Shown: positions 8,524 through 17,055 of the stretch, piece after piece
How positions within the stretch are numbered: position 1 is the first letter of the stretch
Layout of the letters: each line of letters starts with the position of its first letter
Origin: Pseudomonas sp. ISL-84
GTDB taxonomy: Bacteria; Bacillota; Bacilli; Bacillales; Cytobacillaceae
NCBI GenBank assembly: GCA_018613035.1
Contig: JAGGRA010000034.1
Coordinates: forward strand, 17,773 to 77,900
Direction of reading: 5' to 3'
DNA length: 60,128 bases
Notes under the pieces: model-generated
What the model saw: the letters and a program-made list of their open reading frames with translations, nothing else
What the model was told of the DNA's origin: nothing
The model's database searches: none
Program-made: the position numbers and the translations under genes

Positions 8524-9320
8524 TGATGTTTGCATCAGATCTGGACAGAACACTTATTTATTCAGACAGGGCCCTCGCTGATTTAGGACATCCCGGCAGA
8601 GGCAGCTTAGTAGGGGTGGAGCGCAAAGAAGGTAAGGAAACCGCCTTCATGACTAAGGAGGCACACGAGAAATTAAAAGAGGTCAGCTCTCAAATCCTCT
8701 TTGTTCCTGTTACGACCAGAACGTACGAACAATTTAATCGTGTATTTATTTTTCAAGAAGACTTTCCTGCACCCTACGCTGTTACATCGAACGGGGCGAA
8801 AATTCATTTAAATGGAAAGCTTCTGGAAGAATGGACGGGGATTGTCCTGGATCGATTAAAGACCGAGTGTTCCATTTTTGAGGATATGATAGAAAAAACG
8901 AAAGGGTTTGAGTTGAATGGTACCCTTAAAACAGCAGATAATCTTTTCTTTTATTATATCTTGAATGAGAAACTTACAAGTGATGCAAAAAGCGTTATAA
9001 GCAATCTGGCTGAATCATTTGGCTGGCGAGTTTCGCTGCAGGGCAGAAAGCTTTATTTTATGCCTAACCCAATATGTAAAGGGGAGGCAGTAAAGTTTAT
9101 TAAGGACCGGGAAGGAATAAGCTCTGTTTATGGAGCAGGGGATTCAGTGCTTGACCATGATTTTCTGCAGTTTTGCGATTATCCATATGTTCCGAACCAT
9201 GGCGAGCTTGCCAAAAATAAACCACTTTGCCTTCCATATAAAATTTCCAATAACAGGGGAGTTATGGCAGGTGAAGAAATTCTGGCTGACATCTTGAACC
9301 ATATTAAGCAAAAAATTTAA
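8520..9320 (+). CDS. HAD-superfamily phosphatase of the ter biosynthetic module
   Basis: 266 residues. Motif I is ASDLDRTLIYSD, with the catalytic aspartates at about 7 and 9; motif IV is YGAGDSVLDHDFL near residues 204-216. The insertion between them suggests a Cof-type or sucrose-phosphatase-like cap. It most likely removes a phosphate from the product of the two PRTases. Its ATG overlaps the stop of the upstream gene by four bases (ATGA), so it is coupled to it. A strong terminator starts four bases after its stop and lies inside the convergent gene on the other strand. Confidence 0.82.
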   Translation: MMMFASDLDRTLIYSDRALADLGHPGRGSLVGVERKEGKETAFMTKEAHEKLKEVSSQILFVPVTTRTYEQFNRVFIFQEDFPAPYAVTSNGAKIHLNGKLLEEWTGIVLDRLKTECSIFEDMIEKTKGFELNGTLKTADNLFFYYILNEKLTSDAKSVISNLAESFGWRVSLQGRKLYFMPNPICKGEAVKFIKDREGISSVYGAGDSVLDHDFLQFCDYPYVPNHGELAKNKPLCLPYKISNNRGVMAGEEILADILNHIKQKI

Positions 9321-9565
9321 TCCGGCTGGTCCCCCAGCCATTTTTTTAAAGCAAAAAACAAACAAAGCCCAAATATATATGTCCCTATAAATATCAAACT
9401 TCCAATAGCGAGTGATTGATGCAGTGAAAAAGTAAGCATTGCCAGAAGAAAAGACCAGAAAAAGACATCCATAAAAACAAAGGAACTTGAACACAAAACA
9501 TTTTTAATGATTTCCAAATCGTCCTCTATACCTCGGTATCTTGCTCTTCCAAAAAGCAGCCTCAT
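9317..9565 (-). CDS. Small membrane protein (82 aa), unknown
   Basis: 82 residues with a basic N-terminus (MRLLFGRARYRGIEDDLE) and two predicted membrane helices (about 31-50 and 53-73), ending in charged residues. ATG is preceded by AAGGTGAG, a good ribosome site. It lies on the opposite strand between the two plus-strand halves of the ter island; its stop overlaps the stop of the HAD gene by 3 bases, and the HAD terminator is inside its coding sequence. I recognise no family. It may be an unrelated insertion or an accessory component of the island. Confidence 0.7.
   Translation of the reverse strand: MRLLFGRARYRGIEDDLEIIKNVLCSSSFVFMDVFFWSFLLAMLTFSLHQSLAIGSLIFIGTYIFGLCLFFALKKWLGDQPD
9322..9348 (+). 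terminator. Terminator of the first ter operon
   Basis: GGCTGG (9324-9329), loop, CCAGCC (9334-9339), then A and seven Ts. It sits within the 3' end of the convergent gene at 9317-9565. Confidence 0.85.
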
Positions 9566-9686
9566 ACTGACTCACCTTCTTCTGCGGGGTACTCCAATTT
9601 ATGCGGGGACGGGAATAAAGGTGAAAGCGGCTATTTTAGGTTTTTAATTTAAATTCATGTGCCGGCAGCAATGATTTTACCGAAAA

Positions 9687-9715
9687 TGAAACTTTTTTCT
9701 CTGTTGCTCCGTAAA
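9687..9715 (+). promoter_or_regulatory. ECF-sigma-type promoter of the second ter operon
   Basis: TGAAAC (9687-9692), a 17-bp spacer and CGTAAA (9710-9715). The spacing is one base longer than the SigW optimum, so SigM/SigX or SigW use are all possible. A leader of about 170 nt without a recognisable RNA motif lies between it and yceG. Confidence 0.6.
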
Positions 9716-9888
9716 AGAAAGTGAATCTAATTTAGAAATAGCATACATACCTATGATATGATGGTAATAAGTTTACATATTTCTGCCGGCTTTTTATAGT
9801 CAGCACATGCGCTTTGGAGGAAAGGCGCCGATTTACTAGTTTTAAATAATGCTAAGCCATCTTTCGCTCATAGAGGGAAGGGATATAA

Positions 9889-11532
9889 ATGAACCCATCA
9901 TATAGTCAAATAAATGCTCACATGCTGCAGGTTACATATGAAAACTGGCTTTCACAGCTGAAACAGGCCAACCGGGAGAGAGCGGAATTTTTGGAGGAAC
10001 AGAATACCCTTCATATAGGGCAAATTGTTGCCCGTTTTCTAGGAATCCCGCTGGACGAAGACGATTATTATAATCGGCTGTTCGATCTTATCCACACAGA
10101 AAGTGCAGACCTGCTGCTTATAAGTGAAGATCATCTTGATAAAACAATAAACAATCAGCAATTCCAAGCGATCCAAAAGGTGCTGAATATTAACCGCGAG
10201 CAAAACTTATCCATCAACAGATTTGCTGCTTTTCTCGATGGTGAACAGCTGCTGATGAAATCTCCAGTTCCTTCACTGCATCGAAAAATTAGAGAAGCAA
10301 TGATCAAAATGCTCCAGCTGTTTTCTGTAAATGAACCGGATGGTTTAAAGAACCAGGAAATCCGAAGGGTACTGGTTGATGTCATTAAGTGGTCTTTCAA
10401 CCACCTGGGACAAGAGTTAATGGAAACGGATCCCGAAAAAGCCATGCCTAAAATCCTATGGTATGGGGATGGGAAAAAGAGCCACTTGTATTTTTTATAC
10501 TACTTGTTAAGTCTGGGCTGCGACATTATTTATTTTTCTCCATCTGGCGAGGACCTTCTTGCAAGGGCAGGTACTGACATTCAAGAGTCATATGTGCATC
10601 ATTTTCAAGAGAAGAAGAAGCCGGAACCGTTTCCGAAAGAAAAAAGGAGAAGGAGCTCAACAGTTGCCTACAGAGCGTCAAGGGAGATAGAAACAATTTT
10701 GAACCATGAGGGCTCAGGATTGTATAAACCATGGCAGCTCCGGGATTATACCCCTTCTTCAGTCACACTAAAAACCACCTATGATGAATTATTTATTTTA
10801 ATAAAAGAGAAGGCCATGATCCGGCCCAATTTTGAAGTGAAAGAAGGGCGGGTCAACATTCCTTCTGTTTTCGCAAAAATTCAGGGTGTAAGTAAGAATC
10901 GGAAGGAGTACTGGGACCGGATACAAACAATAAGCCATTATGAGCAAAGTTTATTAATTCGAAGGTTTCCTTTCACAAACAGCGTTAGTAATGATTTTCG
11001 GTTCCATTATCGAAATGCTTTGGATAGCGAAGGACTGCTTGATCCTGAAAAAATGGCGGCTGCCCACTATTGGAAATATCAGCATCTGCCTACCGGGCTG
11101 CAAAGCGGCATAGCGATGGCGATTAGAAATATCTGTGCCCGCCCATATTTAAAGCCCCTTCCCCAGGAAACGGAGGAGGAGCTGAAAATTTATCTTTTTA
11201 CCCAGAGCATGCAAATTCCGCCCAGCATATTAAAGCTAATGCAGCAATTTGATTATTCTCAGGACGTCCCAAAGCTCATTCTTTACAATAATGAGCTGAA
11301 TGGGACCATGGTAAGAACGGATGCAGCTCTTTTATTGCTGCTCAATCAATTTGGGCTTGATATTGTGTTGTATAATCCCCCGGGCCATAACGATATTGAA
11401 AATTTCATTTCTGAAGGTTTATATGATGTCCATTGGCTGGAGGATGTCGTTTTTGAGCAGGAATTTAAAGAGCCTTCTTTTCTGAAGAAGGTCCTCTTTC
11501 AAGGATTATTAAAAAATTTAAAGGGTGATTGA
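9889..11532 (+). CDS. yceG: YceG family protein, putative component of the ter biosynthetic module
   Basis: 547 residues, no signal peptide or membrane segments. It resembles B. subtilis YceG, a large soluble protein found only with ter genes and listed as a putative component of the biosynthetic module. The central region has an alternating hydrophobic/polar pattern and a lysine/arginine-rich stretch (EKKKPEPFPKEKRRRSS, about 242-258). I see no classical catalytic motif and do not assign a reaction. AGGGAAGG precedes the ATG. Its last codons overlap the TTG/ATG region of telA, so the two are cotranscribed. Confidence 0.82.
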   Translation: MNPSYSQINAHMLQVTYENWLSQLKQANRERAEFLEEQNTLHIGQIVARFLGIPLDEDDYYNRLFDLIHTESADLLLISEDHLDKTINNQQFQAIQKVLNINREQNLSINRFAAFLDGEQLLMKSPVPSLHRKIREAMIKMLQLFSVNEPDGLKNQEIRRVLVDVIKWSFNHLGQELMETDPEKAMPKILWYGDGKKSHLYFLYYLLSLGCDIIYFSPSGEDLLARAGTDIQESYVHHFQEKKKPEPFPKEKRRRSSTVAYRASREIETILNHEGSGLYKPWQLRDYTPSSVTLKTTYDELFILIKEKAMIRPNFEVKEGRVNIPSVFAKIQGVSKNRKEYWDRIQTISHYEQSLLIRRFPFTNSVSNDFRFHYRNALDSEGLLDPEKMAAAHYWKYQHLPTGLQSGIAMAIRNICARPYLKPLPQETEEELKIYLFTQSMQIPPSILKLMQQFDYSQDVPKLILYNNELNGTMVRTDAALLLLLNQFGLDIVLYNPPGHNDIENFISEGLYDVHWLEDVVFEQEFKEPSFLKKVLFQGLLKNLKGD

Positions 11533-11534
11533 AA

Positions 11535-12641
11535 ATGAATCCGACTCAGCAAACAGATTTAAATTTAACAACCCAGGTTCAGGATGACAAATTAACTGAA
11601 AATAAGGTACCTGAAATTAAGCTGGCATTAAGGCAGGAGCCTGAAGTACAAAATTTGGCCAGATCCATTGATGAAAAGGATCAGATTCAGATCCTTGAAT
11701 TCGGAAAAGAACCGGCAGTTCAAATCTCCCGCTTTTCCGATCAAATATTAAGCAATATGCGAACTACAAAAGTAGAGGATTCTGGCGAGCTATTAAAGCA
11801 GCTTGGCAAGATCATGGACAAATTCGACAAAAAAGATTTTGAACAAAGTTCTAAAGGGTTATTTGGAAAGCTTTTCAAACGTGGAGAAAAAATGATTGAG
11901 AAGCTTTTTGGAAAGTACCAGACAATGGGACAGGAAATTGACAAAGTCTATGTTGAAATTTCCAAATATCAAAGCGAAATGGTAGACTCCACTACCATGC
12001 TGGAACAAATGTATGAACAGAATTACCAGTATTATTTGACGCTTGAAAAGTATGCGGTTGCCGGGCAAATGAAAGCTGATGAACTTAAGGGCAATCAGCT
12101 TCCACAGCTTGAAGCACGGGCTGCACAAGGCGACCAAATGGCATCCATGCAGCTTGATACTTTAAGAAACGCCATTGAGCTGCTGGAACAAAGGGTTTAC
12201 GATCTTGAAATGGCAAAGATGGTTGCCCTTCAGACAGCACCGCAGATTCGTCTCCTGCAAAGAGGAAATACGAAGCTAATAGGAAAAATCAACTCAGCAT
12301 TTGTTACGACCATTCCAATCTTCAAGAACGGCCTTATCCAGGCAGTTGCTGCAAAAAGGCAAAAGCTTGTTGCAGATTCAATGAGCGAGCTTGATAGAAG
12401 AACAAACGAAATGCTGGTGCGCAATGCTCAAAATATATCAAACCAAAGTGCAGATATTGCACGTCTGGCTGGCGGTCCAAGCATCAAGATCGAGACAATC
12501 GAGGAATCCTGGAATATTATTATGAAGGGCATGCAGGAGACAAAATCGATCGAAGAAGAAAACAAGCGCTTGCGTCAGGAAGGTACAAGAAGACTTGAGC
12601 AGCTTCAGGATAATTTTAAAAAAATGAAGCAGCAAGGATAA
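11535..12641 (+). CDS. yceH: Toxic-anion resistance protein TelA/KlaA family (YceH-like)
   Basis: 368 residues, highly charged and mostly helical, with coiled-coil-like segments around 120-230 and 310-365. The body matches the TelA/KlaA (toxic anion resistance) family: QISRFSDQIL, the repeated LEQMYEQNYQYYLTLEKY and the PQIRLLQRGNTKLIGKINSAF segment. Members are associated with tellurite and multiple-stress resistance in ter and kil operons; the mechanism is unknown. ATG at 11535 is chosen over TTG at 11529 because GGGTGAT (11523-11529) is then correctly spaced. Between yceG and the second terD. Confidence 0.9.
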   Translation: MNPTQQTDLNLTTQVQDDKLTENKVPEIKLALRQEPEVQNLARSIDEKDQIQILEFGKEPAVQISRFSDQILSNMRTTKVEDSGELLKQLGKIMDKFDKKDFEQSSKGLFGKLFKRGEKMIEKLFGKYQTMGQEIDKVYVEISKYQSEMVDSTTMLEQMYEQNYQYYLTLEKYAVAGQMKADELKGNQLPQLEARAAQGDQMASMQLDTLRNAIELLEQRVYDLEMAKMVALQTAPQIRLLQRGNTKLIGKINSAFVTTIPIFKNGLIQAVAAKRQKLVADSMSELDRRTNEMLVRNAQNISNQSADIARLAGGPSIKIETIEESWNIIMKGMQETKSIEEENKRLRQEGTRRLEQLQDNFKKMKQQG

Positions 12642-12693
12642 GCTGACTGCTCATTTTGATTAATAGAAAATAAACTAATGAGGTGGAAATCAT

Positions 12694-13305
12694 ATGGCAA
12701 TTAATTTACAAAAAGGACAGCGTGTTGACTTAACAAAAGGAAATCCGGGATTAACTAAAATCATGGTAGGCTTGGGCTGGGATCCGGTTCAAAACCGCGG
12801 CGGCGGCGGGCTCCTTGGCTCATTATTTGGCGGTGGCGGCGGTGCGAATATCGACTGTGACGCTTCTGTCATTATGCTTGGGGAAAATGGGAAGCTAAGA
12901 AACAACAGTGACGTCATTTATTTTGGTAATCTAAGGAGCGGAGACGGAAGCGTCCAGCATACCGGGGACAATCTTACCGGAGATGGAGACGGCGATGACG
13001 AACAGGTCATGATTGATCTAAGCAGAGTCCCAGCGCATATCCATAAGATGGTTTTTGTAGTAAACATTTATGATAGTGTAAAAAGGAAACAGCATTTTGG
13101 TATGATTCAAAATGCCTTTATCCGTGTTGTAAATTCTTCCAATAACCAGGAAATGATCCATTACAATCTTACAGATGACTATAGTGGAAAAACTAGTTTG
13201 ATTGTTGGGGAGATTTACCGCCACGGAAGCGATTGGAAGTTTGCTGCTGTTGGAACTGGAACAGCATCGTCAGGACTTTCTGATGTTGTACGCTCATACA
13301 CTTAA
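12694..13305 (+). CDS. terD: TerD family protein with glycine-rich insertion (YceC-like)
   Basis: 203 residues. The TerD framework is clear: INLQKGQRVDLTKGNPGLTK, DCDASVIMLGENGKL, and the acidic [14 protein letters not shown] calcium-binding segment. After WDPVQ an insertion of about 15 residues, GGGGLLGSLFGGGGG (about 35-49), lengthens the calcium-binding loop relative to the first TerD here. Related YceC/TerD proteins can carry such loops; whether it affects ligand or partner binding is unknown. Good RBS (GAGGTGG). The last gene of the operon, followed by a strong terminator. Confidence 0.92.
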   Translation: MAINLQKGQRVDLTKGNPGLTKIMVGLGWDPVQNRGGGGLLGSLFGGGGGANIDCDASVIMLGENGKLRNNSDVIYFGNLRSGDGSVQHTGDNLTGDGDGDDEQVMIDLSRVPAHIHKMVFVVNIYDSVKRKQHFGMIQNAFIRVVNSSNNQEMIHYNLTDDYSGKTSLIVGEIYRHGSDWKFAAVGTGTASSGLSDVVRSYT

Positions 13306-13324
13306 TAAAAGCTAAGTACCTTAA

Positions 13325-13355
13325 AAGGACCCGCTATCCAAACGGGTCCTTTTTG
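13325..13355 (+). terminator. Terminator of the second ter operon
   Basis: GGACCCG (13327-13333) and CGGGTCC (13343-13349) followed by five Ts. Confidence 0.9.
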
Positions 13356-13560
13356 AATTTGCACTTAATTTCCCATGATCTGTTTCCTTCAAAATGATTT
13401 TTCATATGTTATAATTTTAATAGAGTGCTTTAGGACATTAATCATAGATAATTCATTCGATTTTTCTCCTTACTGACAGTAACTCCACCTACTTAACATC
13501 CCGCAAAGCCCTGTTGCTCATAATTTATACATCTTAGACTTGCAGAAGGGATAATGATAA

Positions 13561-14262
13561 ATGCGTAAATTGGTTCTTACTTTTACTATAATGATTGTTT
13601 CCCTTGCACTTTTAGGGAATTCACAGGCTGCTTTAGGCGGCATAAAACTTAAAGACTATCCCCAATCATCTAAACTTAAAGAATCGCTCATTCTAAATTC
13701 GCCAGATCAGTTGGGCGATATCTTTATTTTGCCATTAGAGGCTTTTGATGAAGCTGAGGCTTCAAATATGATTTCAAGAGTAGACAATCTGCCCTCTACG
13801 CTGCTATCAAAAATTCGGAATGAAGATATCTCCGTTAAATTATTTGTAGGGAAATTGACTGATAATCCCACTGCCCAGCATCTTGAGGGAGTTATCCCCC
13901 GGGGCTATAAAGGGGATACAACCTGGGATGATGTGCCTGGCATAGGGGGAGCTAAAACGGTCCTCGTAAAAATTGGCTTCAGTGAAAAAGGAAAAGGACA
14001 TGGTTCCATTAACCTGGAGCTTCATGAACTTGCTCATTCTATAGACCGGCACGTTTATGACGGCATCCGGTATAACCAAAAATTTCTTGCCGCGTGGAAA
14101 GCAGAAAAGGCTAAGTTATTTCCTGGACAAAGTTATTTTTTAACATTCCCGGAGGAATACTTCGCTGAAGCCTTTGCAATGTATTTTGCCGGGGGAGAGT
14201 CACGAAAAATATTAAGGGTAAATGCGCCGAAAACCTATGATTTTATAAAAAAATTAAAATAA
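13561..14262 (+). CDS. Secreted zinc metalloprotease of the anthrax lethal factor/PPEP-like (M34) type
   Basis: 233 residues. The first 24 residues form a Sec signal peptide (MRKLVLTF, hydrophobic core, NSQA cleavage site). The zinc motif is HELAHSID (HExxH) near residues 157-164. A downstream FPEEYFAEAFAMYF supplies the Glu and Tyr ligands or catalytic residues placed as in the lethal-factor C-terminal domain and the Pro-Pro endopeptidases of Clostridioides and Paenibacillus. It is therefore probably an exported protease with a narrow substrate range. No obvious proline-rich substrate gene is adjacent. AAGGGATAATG is the weak ribosome site. A single-gene unit with its own terminator. Confidence 0.8.
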   Translation: MRKLVLTFTIMIVSLALLGNSQAALGGIKLKDYPQSSKLKESLILNSPDQLGDIFILPLEAFDEAEASNMISRVDNLPSTLLSKIRNEDISVKLFVGKLTDNPTAQHLEGVIPRGYKGDTTWDDVPGIGGAKTVLVKIGFSEKGKGHGSINLELHELAHSIDRHVYDGIRYNQKFLAAWKAEKAKLFPGQSYFLTFPEEYFAEAFAMYFAGGESRKILRVNAPKTYDFIKKLK

Positions 14263-14263
14263 A

Positions 14264-14291
14264 TTCCCCTGTTTAACGGCAGGGGTTTTAC
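14264..14291 (+). terminator. Terminator after the metalloprotease gene
   Basis: CCCCTG (14266-14271) and CAGGGG (14280-14285) followed by TTTTA. Confidence 0.7.
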
Positions 14292-14399
14292 TATATATTG
14301 AGTGAAATCTAAGAAGGTTAATAAAAATAGCTATATATAGTAAAAAACCAGTAATTCCGTTACAATAGCATTAAGCATTCTAGAAAAGGTTGGGTTGAT

Positions 14400-15194
14400 A
14401 TGAAACAGTATTTGGAGCTTTGTAAGCATGTAATGGAAAATGGAACAAAAAAAGAGGACCGGACAGGTACAGGCACAATTAGTACCTTTGGTTATCAGAT
14501 GCGTTTTGACCTGCAGGATGGTTTCCCGCTCGTTACAACGAAAAAATTGCATTTAAGATCTATAATCCATGAGTTGCTTTGGTTTTTAAATGGCGATACA
14601 AATGTAAAATACCTTCAAGAAAATGGTGTGCGAATTTGGAATGAATGGGCCGACGAAGACGGCAATCTTGGGCCGGTTTATGGCCATCAGTGGAGATCTT
14701 GGACTGGTGCTGATGGAAATACAGTTGATCAGATCAGCGGCCTGATTGAACAGATTAAAACAACCCCCGATTCCAGAAGATTGATTGTTAACGCCTGGAA
14801 TGTTGGTGAGCTTGATAAAATGGCTTTGCCTCCGTGCCACTGCATGTTCCAGTTTTATGTTGCAGACGGTAAGCTTTCTTGCCAGCTTTACCAAAGATCG
14901 GCGGACGTATTTCTTGGCGTGCCGTTTAATATTGCATCCTACGCTTTGCTGACGATGATGGTTGCCCAGGCTTGCGATCTGGAGCCTGGTGAATTCGTCC
15001 ATACCTTCGGAGATGTGCATATCTACCAGAATCATATTGAGCAGGTGAATCTGCAGCTCAGCCGCGATCCGCGCTCTCTTCCAAAAATGATTATTAATCC
15101 TGCAGTTAAGGATATCTTCGGCTTTAAATATGACGATTTCGAACTTGTGGGCTATGAACCCCATCCACATATTAAAGGGGTTGTCAGTGTATGA
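14400..15194 (+). CDS. thyA: Thymidylate synthase
   Basis: 264 residues, the length of E. coli-type ThyA (B. subtilis ThyB). It makes dTMP from dUMP using methylene-tetrahydrofolate. Present: the phosphate-binding [11 protein letters not shown] near the N-terminus, [21 protein letters not shown] with the catalytic cysteine near residue 146, the [18 protein letters not shown] segment, and [10 protein letters not shown]. The start codon overlaps nothing upstream. The stop overlaps the dfrA start by four bases (ATGA), giving the classic thyA-dfrA operon in which DHFR regenerates the folate oxidised by thymidylate synthase. Confidence 0.97.
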   Translation: MKQYLELCKHVMENGTKKEDRTGTGTISTFGYQMRFDLQDGFPLVTTKKLHLRSIIHELLWFLNGDTNVKYLQENGVRIWNEWADEDGNLGPVYGHQWRSWTGADGNTVDQISGLIEQIKTTPDSRRLIVNAWNVGELDKMALPPCHCMFQFYVADGKLSCQLYQRSADVFLGVPFNIASYALLTMMVAQACDLEPGEFVHTFGDVHIYQNHIEQVNLQLSRDPRSLPKMIINPAVKDIFGFKYDDFELVGYEPHPHIKGVVSV

Positions 15195-15676
15195 TCTCTT
15201 TAATGTGGGCGATGGATGAAAATCGCGTAATAGGAAAAGACAATAAACTTCCCTGGCATTTGCCTGAGGACTTAAAATTTTTTAAAAGAACTACTATGGG
15301 GCATCCGATCGCAATGGGACGCAAAACCTGGGATTCAATTGGAAGGCCGCTGCCAGGCAGGGAAAACATTGTGATTACCCGTAACCAAACCTTTACGTGC
15401 GAAGGATGTACAGTTTTAAATTCAATTGAAGAATTGCTTAAATACAGTGGGGAGAGCGAGAATGAAATCTTTGTTATTGGCGGTGCAGAGATTTTTAAAG
15501 CAATTCTTCCCGCAGCTGATCGGCTTTATTTAACGATGATTTATAATCAGTTTGATGGGGATACTTTTTTCCCTGAATTGGATATGGCAGAATGGGAGCT
15601 CATTTCAAAGGAAAAGGGTATTAAGGACGAAAAAAATCCATATGATTATGAATTTCTAATTTACAAAAGAAGCTAG
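15191..15676 (+). CDS. dfrA: Dihydrofolate reductase
   Basis: 161 residues, type I DHFR, reducing dihydrofolate to tetrahydrofolate with NADPH. Motifs: [26 protein letters not shown] at the N-terminus with the catalytic acidic residue, [15 protein letters not shown] for NADPH, and [11 protein letters not shown] in the C-terminal half. It is translationally coupled to thyA through the overlapping ATGA. A terminator follows. Confidence 0.97.
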   Translation: MISLMWAMDENRVIGKDNKLPWHLPEDLKFFKRTTMGHPIAMGRKTWDSIGRPLPGRENIVITRNQTFTCEGCTVLNSIEELLKYSGESENEIFVIGGAEIFKAILPAADRLYLTMIYNQFDGDTFFPELDMAEWELISKEKGIKDEKNPYDYEFLIYKRS

Positions 15677-15681
15677 CTTGT

Positions 15682-15714
15682 AAAGCAGCCCCTTTGGGGC
15701 TGCTTTATTAATTT
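15682..15714 (+). terminator. Terminator of thyA-dfrA
   Basis: GCAGCCCC (15685-15692), TTT loop, GGGGCTGC (15696-15703), then TTTATTAATTTT. Confidence 0.9.
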
Positions 15715-15853
15715 TCCCAATAAACACGTGGGCTTATAGACTGGTCTCGCATGGATAGAAACTTAACCGGCTGTACAACAAAAATTCAAAACATATAGTG
15801 AATGAAATTTTATTAATATATAATGAAAGACGTCTGAACAACAGGAGGTTTTT

Positions 15854-16585
15854 ATGCTTCGATTGATTATCTTTTTCCTTTATATGGGCGGATACCTGAC
15901 TTATAGTCTGCCTGCTTTGTACCGCATGAAAAAGCTGGACCCAAGTCTGTCAGCGGAGGAACGTGATAGGATTATCCACAATGTACCGCAAAGGTGGTCG
16001 CGAACGGTTATGAAAATATCAGGTTCAAAAGTTAACGTTTCAGGACAGGGATACATTCCTGAGGGACCTGTTGTAATGGTTTGCAATCATGAAGGTGATT
16101 TTGATATTCCTGCTCTTCTAGCTTCCATTGACAAACCCTTTGGGTTCATTTCCAAGGTGGAAGTAAAAAAAGCTCCCATTATCTCATCATGGATGAAAGT
16201 CATGAATTGTGTTTTCATTGACCGCACGAACCGTGAAAGTGCAATAAAATCCCTTAGGGAAGGTGCTGAGCTTTTGAAACAAGGACATTCCCTTGTTATT
16301 TTTCCCGAGGGAACGAGAAGCAAAGGAGGGCCTGTAGCTCCTTTCAAAGTAGGCGGTTTCCGCCTTGCACAGGATGCAGGTGTGCCGATTGTACCTATTT
16401 CAATCAAGGGGACTGCAGATGTATTTGAAAAGAATGGCAGGCTTATTAAGCCCGCGCGAATAGATATTCGCGTATGCCCCCCTGTCAATCCGAAAACCGT
16501 CAAAGAAATGGATGCGAAGGTTCTTGCACATGAAGTTAGAGAGATTATTTGCAGCAGTTCGTCCGAAAAGAGAATCGCTTCATAA
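15854..16585 (+). CDS. ypkP: 1-acyl-sn-glycerol-3-phosphate acyltransferase (PlsC family, YpkP-like)
   Basis: 243 residues. A hydrophobic N-terminal anchor (LRLIIFFLYMGGYLTYSL) precedes the acyltransferase domain. The HxxxxD motif appears as NHEGDFD (about 77-83), and the substrate-binding FPEGTRSKGG lies at about 155-164. It transfers an acyl chain to the sn-2 position of lysophosphatidic acid in phospholipid synthesis. The same gene (ypkP) is a neighbour of thymidylate synthase and DHFR in B. subtilis. ACAGGAGG precedes the ATG. Confidence 0.9.
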   Translation: MLRLIIFFLYMGGYLTYSLPALYRMKKLDPSLSAEERDRIIHNVPQRWSRTVMKISGSKVNVSGQGYIPEGPVVMVCNHEGDFDIPALLASIDKPFGFISKVEVKKAPIISSWMKVMNCVFIDRTNRESAIKSLREGAELLKQGHSLVIFPEGTRSKGGPVAPFKVGGFRLAQDAGVPIVPISIKGTADVFEKNGRLIKPARIDIRVCPPVNPKTVKEMDAKVLAHEVREIICSSSSEKRIAS

Positions 16586-16588
16586 TTG

Positions 16589-16619
16589 GAAAAGGCCCCA
16601 ATTTTCTGGGGCTTTTTCA
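16589..16619 (+). terminator. Terminator after ypkP
   Basis: AAGGCCCCA (16592-16600) and TGGGGCTTTTTC (16607-16618) form a hairpin with T-run. Confidence 0.85.
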
Positions 16620-16645
16620 TAAAGCTTACTCTACTGCCGTTTGTA

Positions 16646-16882
16646 CTAAAGATTAGGATTGACCAGATAATCGGTTAACTTTTGGATCATTCCATGATAC
16701 TCCCTTGGATCGCAAAACTCCTCCGCTGAGAAATTCGTTCTAACCCATTGTATTAACTCTTTGGCGCTATTAAAATACTCGCCGCTCGTGTCGCTCTTGC
16801 GAATCATATATCTTCCATTATCCTCATCCAATGTAACTTCTACCGGCAATGCACTATCCAGACTGCATAAAGAAAACTCCAT
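16646..16882 (-). CDS. Conserved hypothetical protein (78 aa)
   Basis: 78 residues, acidic, soluble, with no cysteine cluster or membrane segment. It reads like a small globular domain (SALPVEVTLDEDNGRYMIRK, then an amphipathic helix FNSAKELIQWVRTNF). ATG is preceded by AAAGGGGTG. It is divergent from ilvA. I do not recognise a characterised family and give no function. Confidence 0.65.
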   Translation of the reverse strand: MEFSLCSLDSALPVEVTLDEDNGRYMIRKSDTSGEYFNSAKELIQWVRTNFSAEEFCDPREYHGMIQKLTDYLVNPNL

Positions 16883-17055
16883 ACCTGCACCCCTTTTAAA
16901 ATATGAATTAACTTTTGCTTATTATATGTTAGTTTCCTTCGATTCTATCCATAAAAGAATTCGAAAACTGTAAATTTTTAAAAAATGAGATTGAAATCAC
17001 GATTTCGCATGGTATAATGTACAAATTAATAACTTGTAAAGAAGAGGGTGGCAAA

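Noticed and set aside
16883..17055. T-box leader before ilvA
   Set aside because: No T-box sequence or specifier hairpin and too short a leader.
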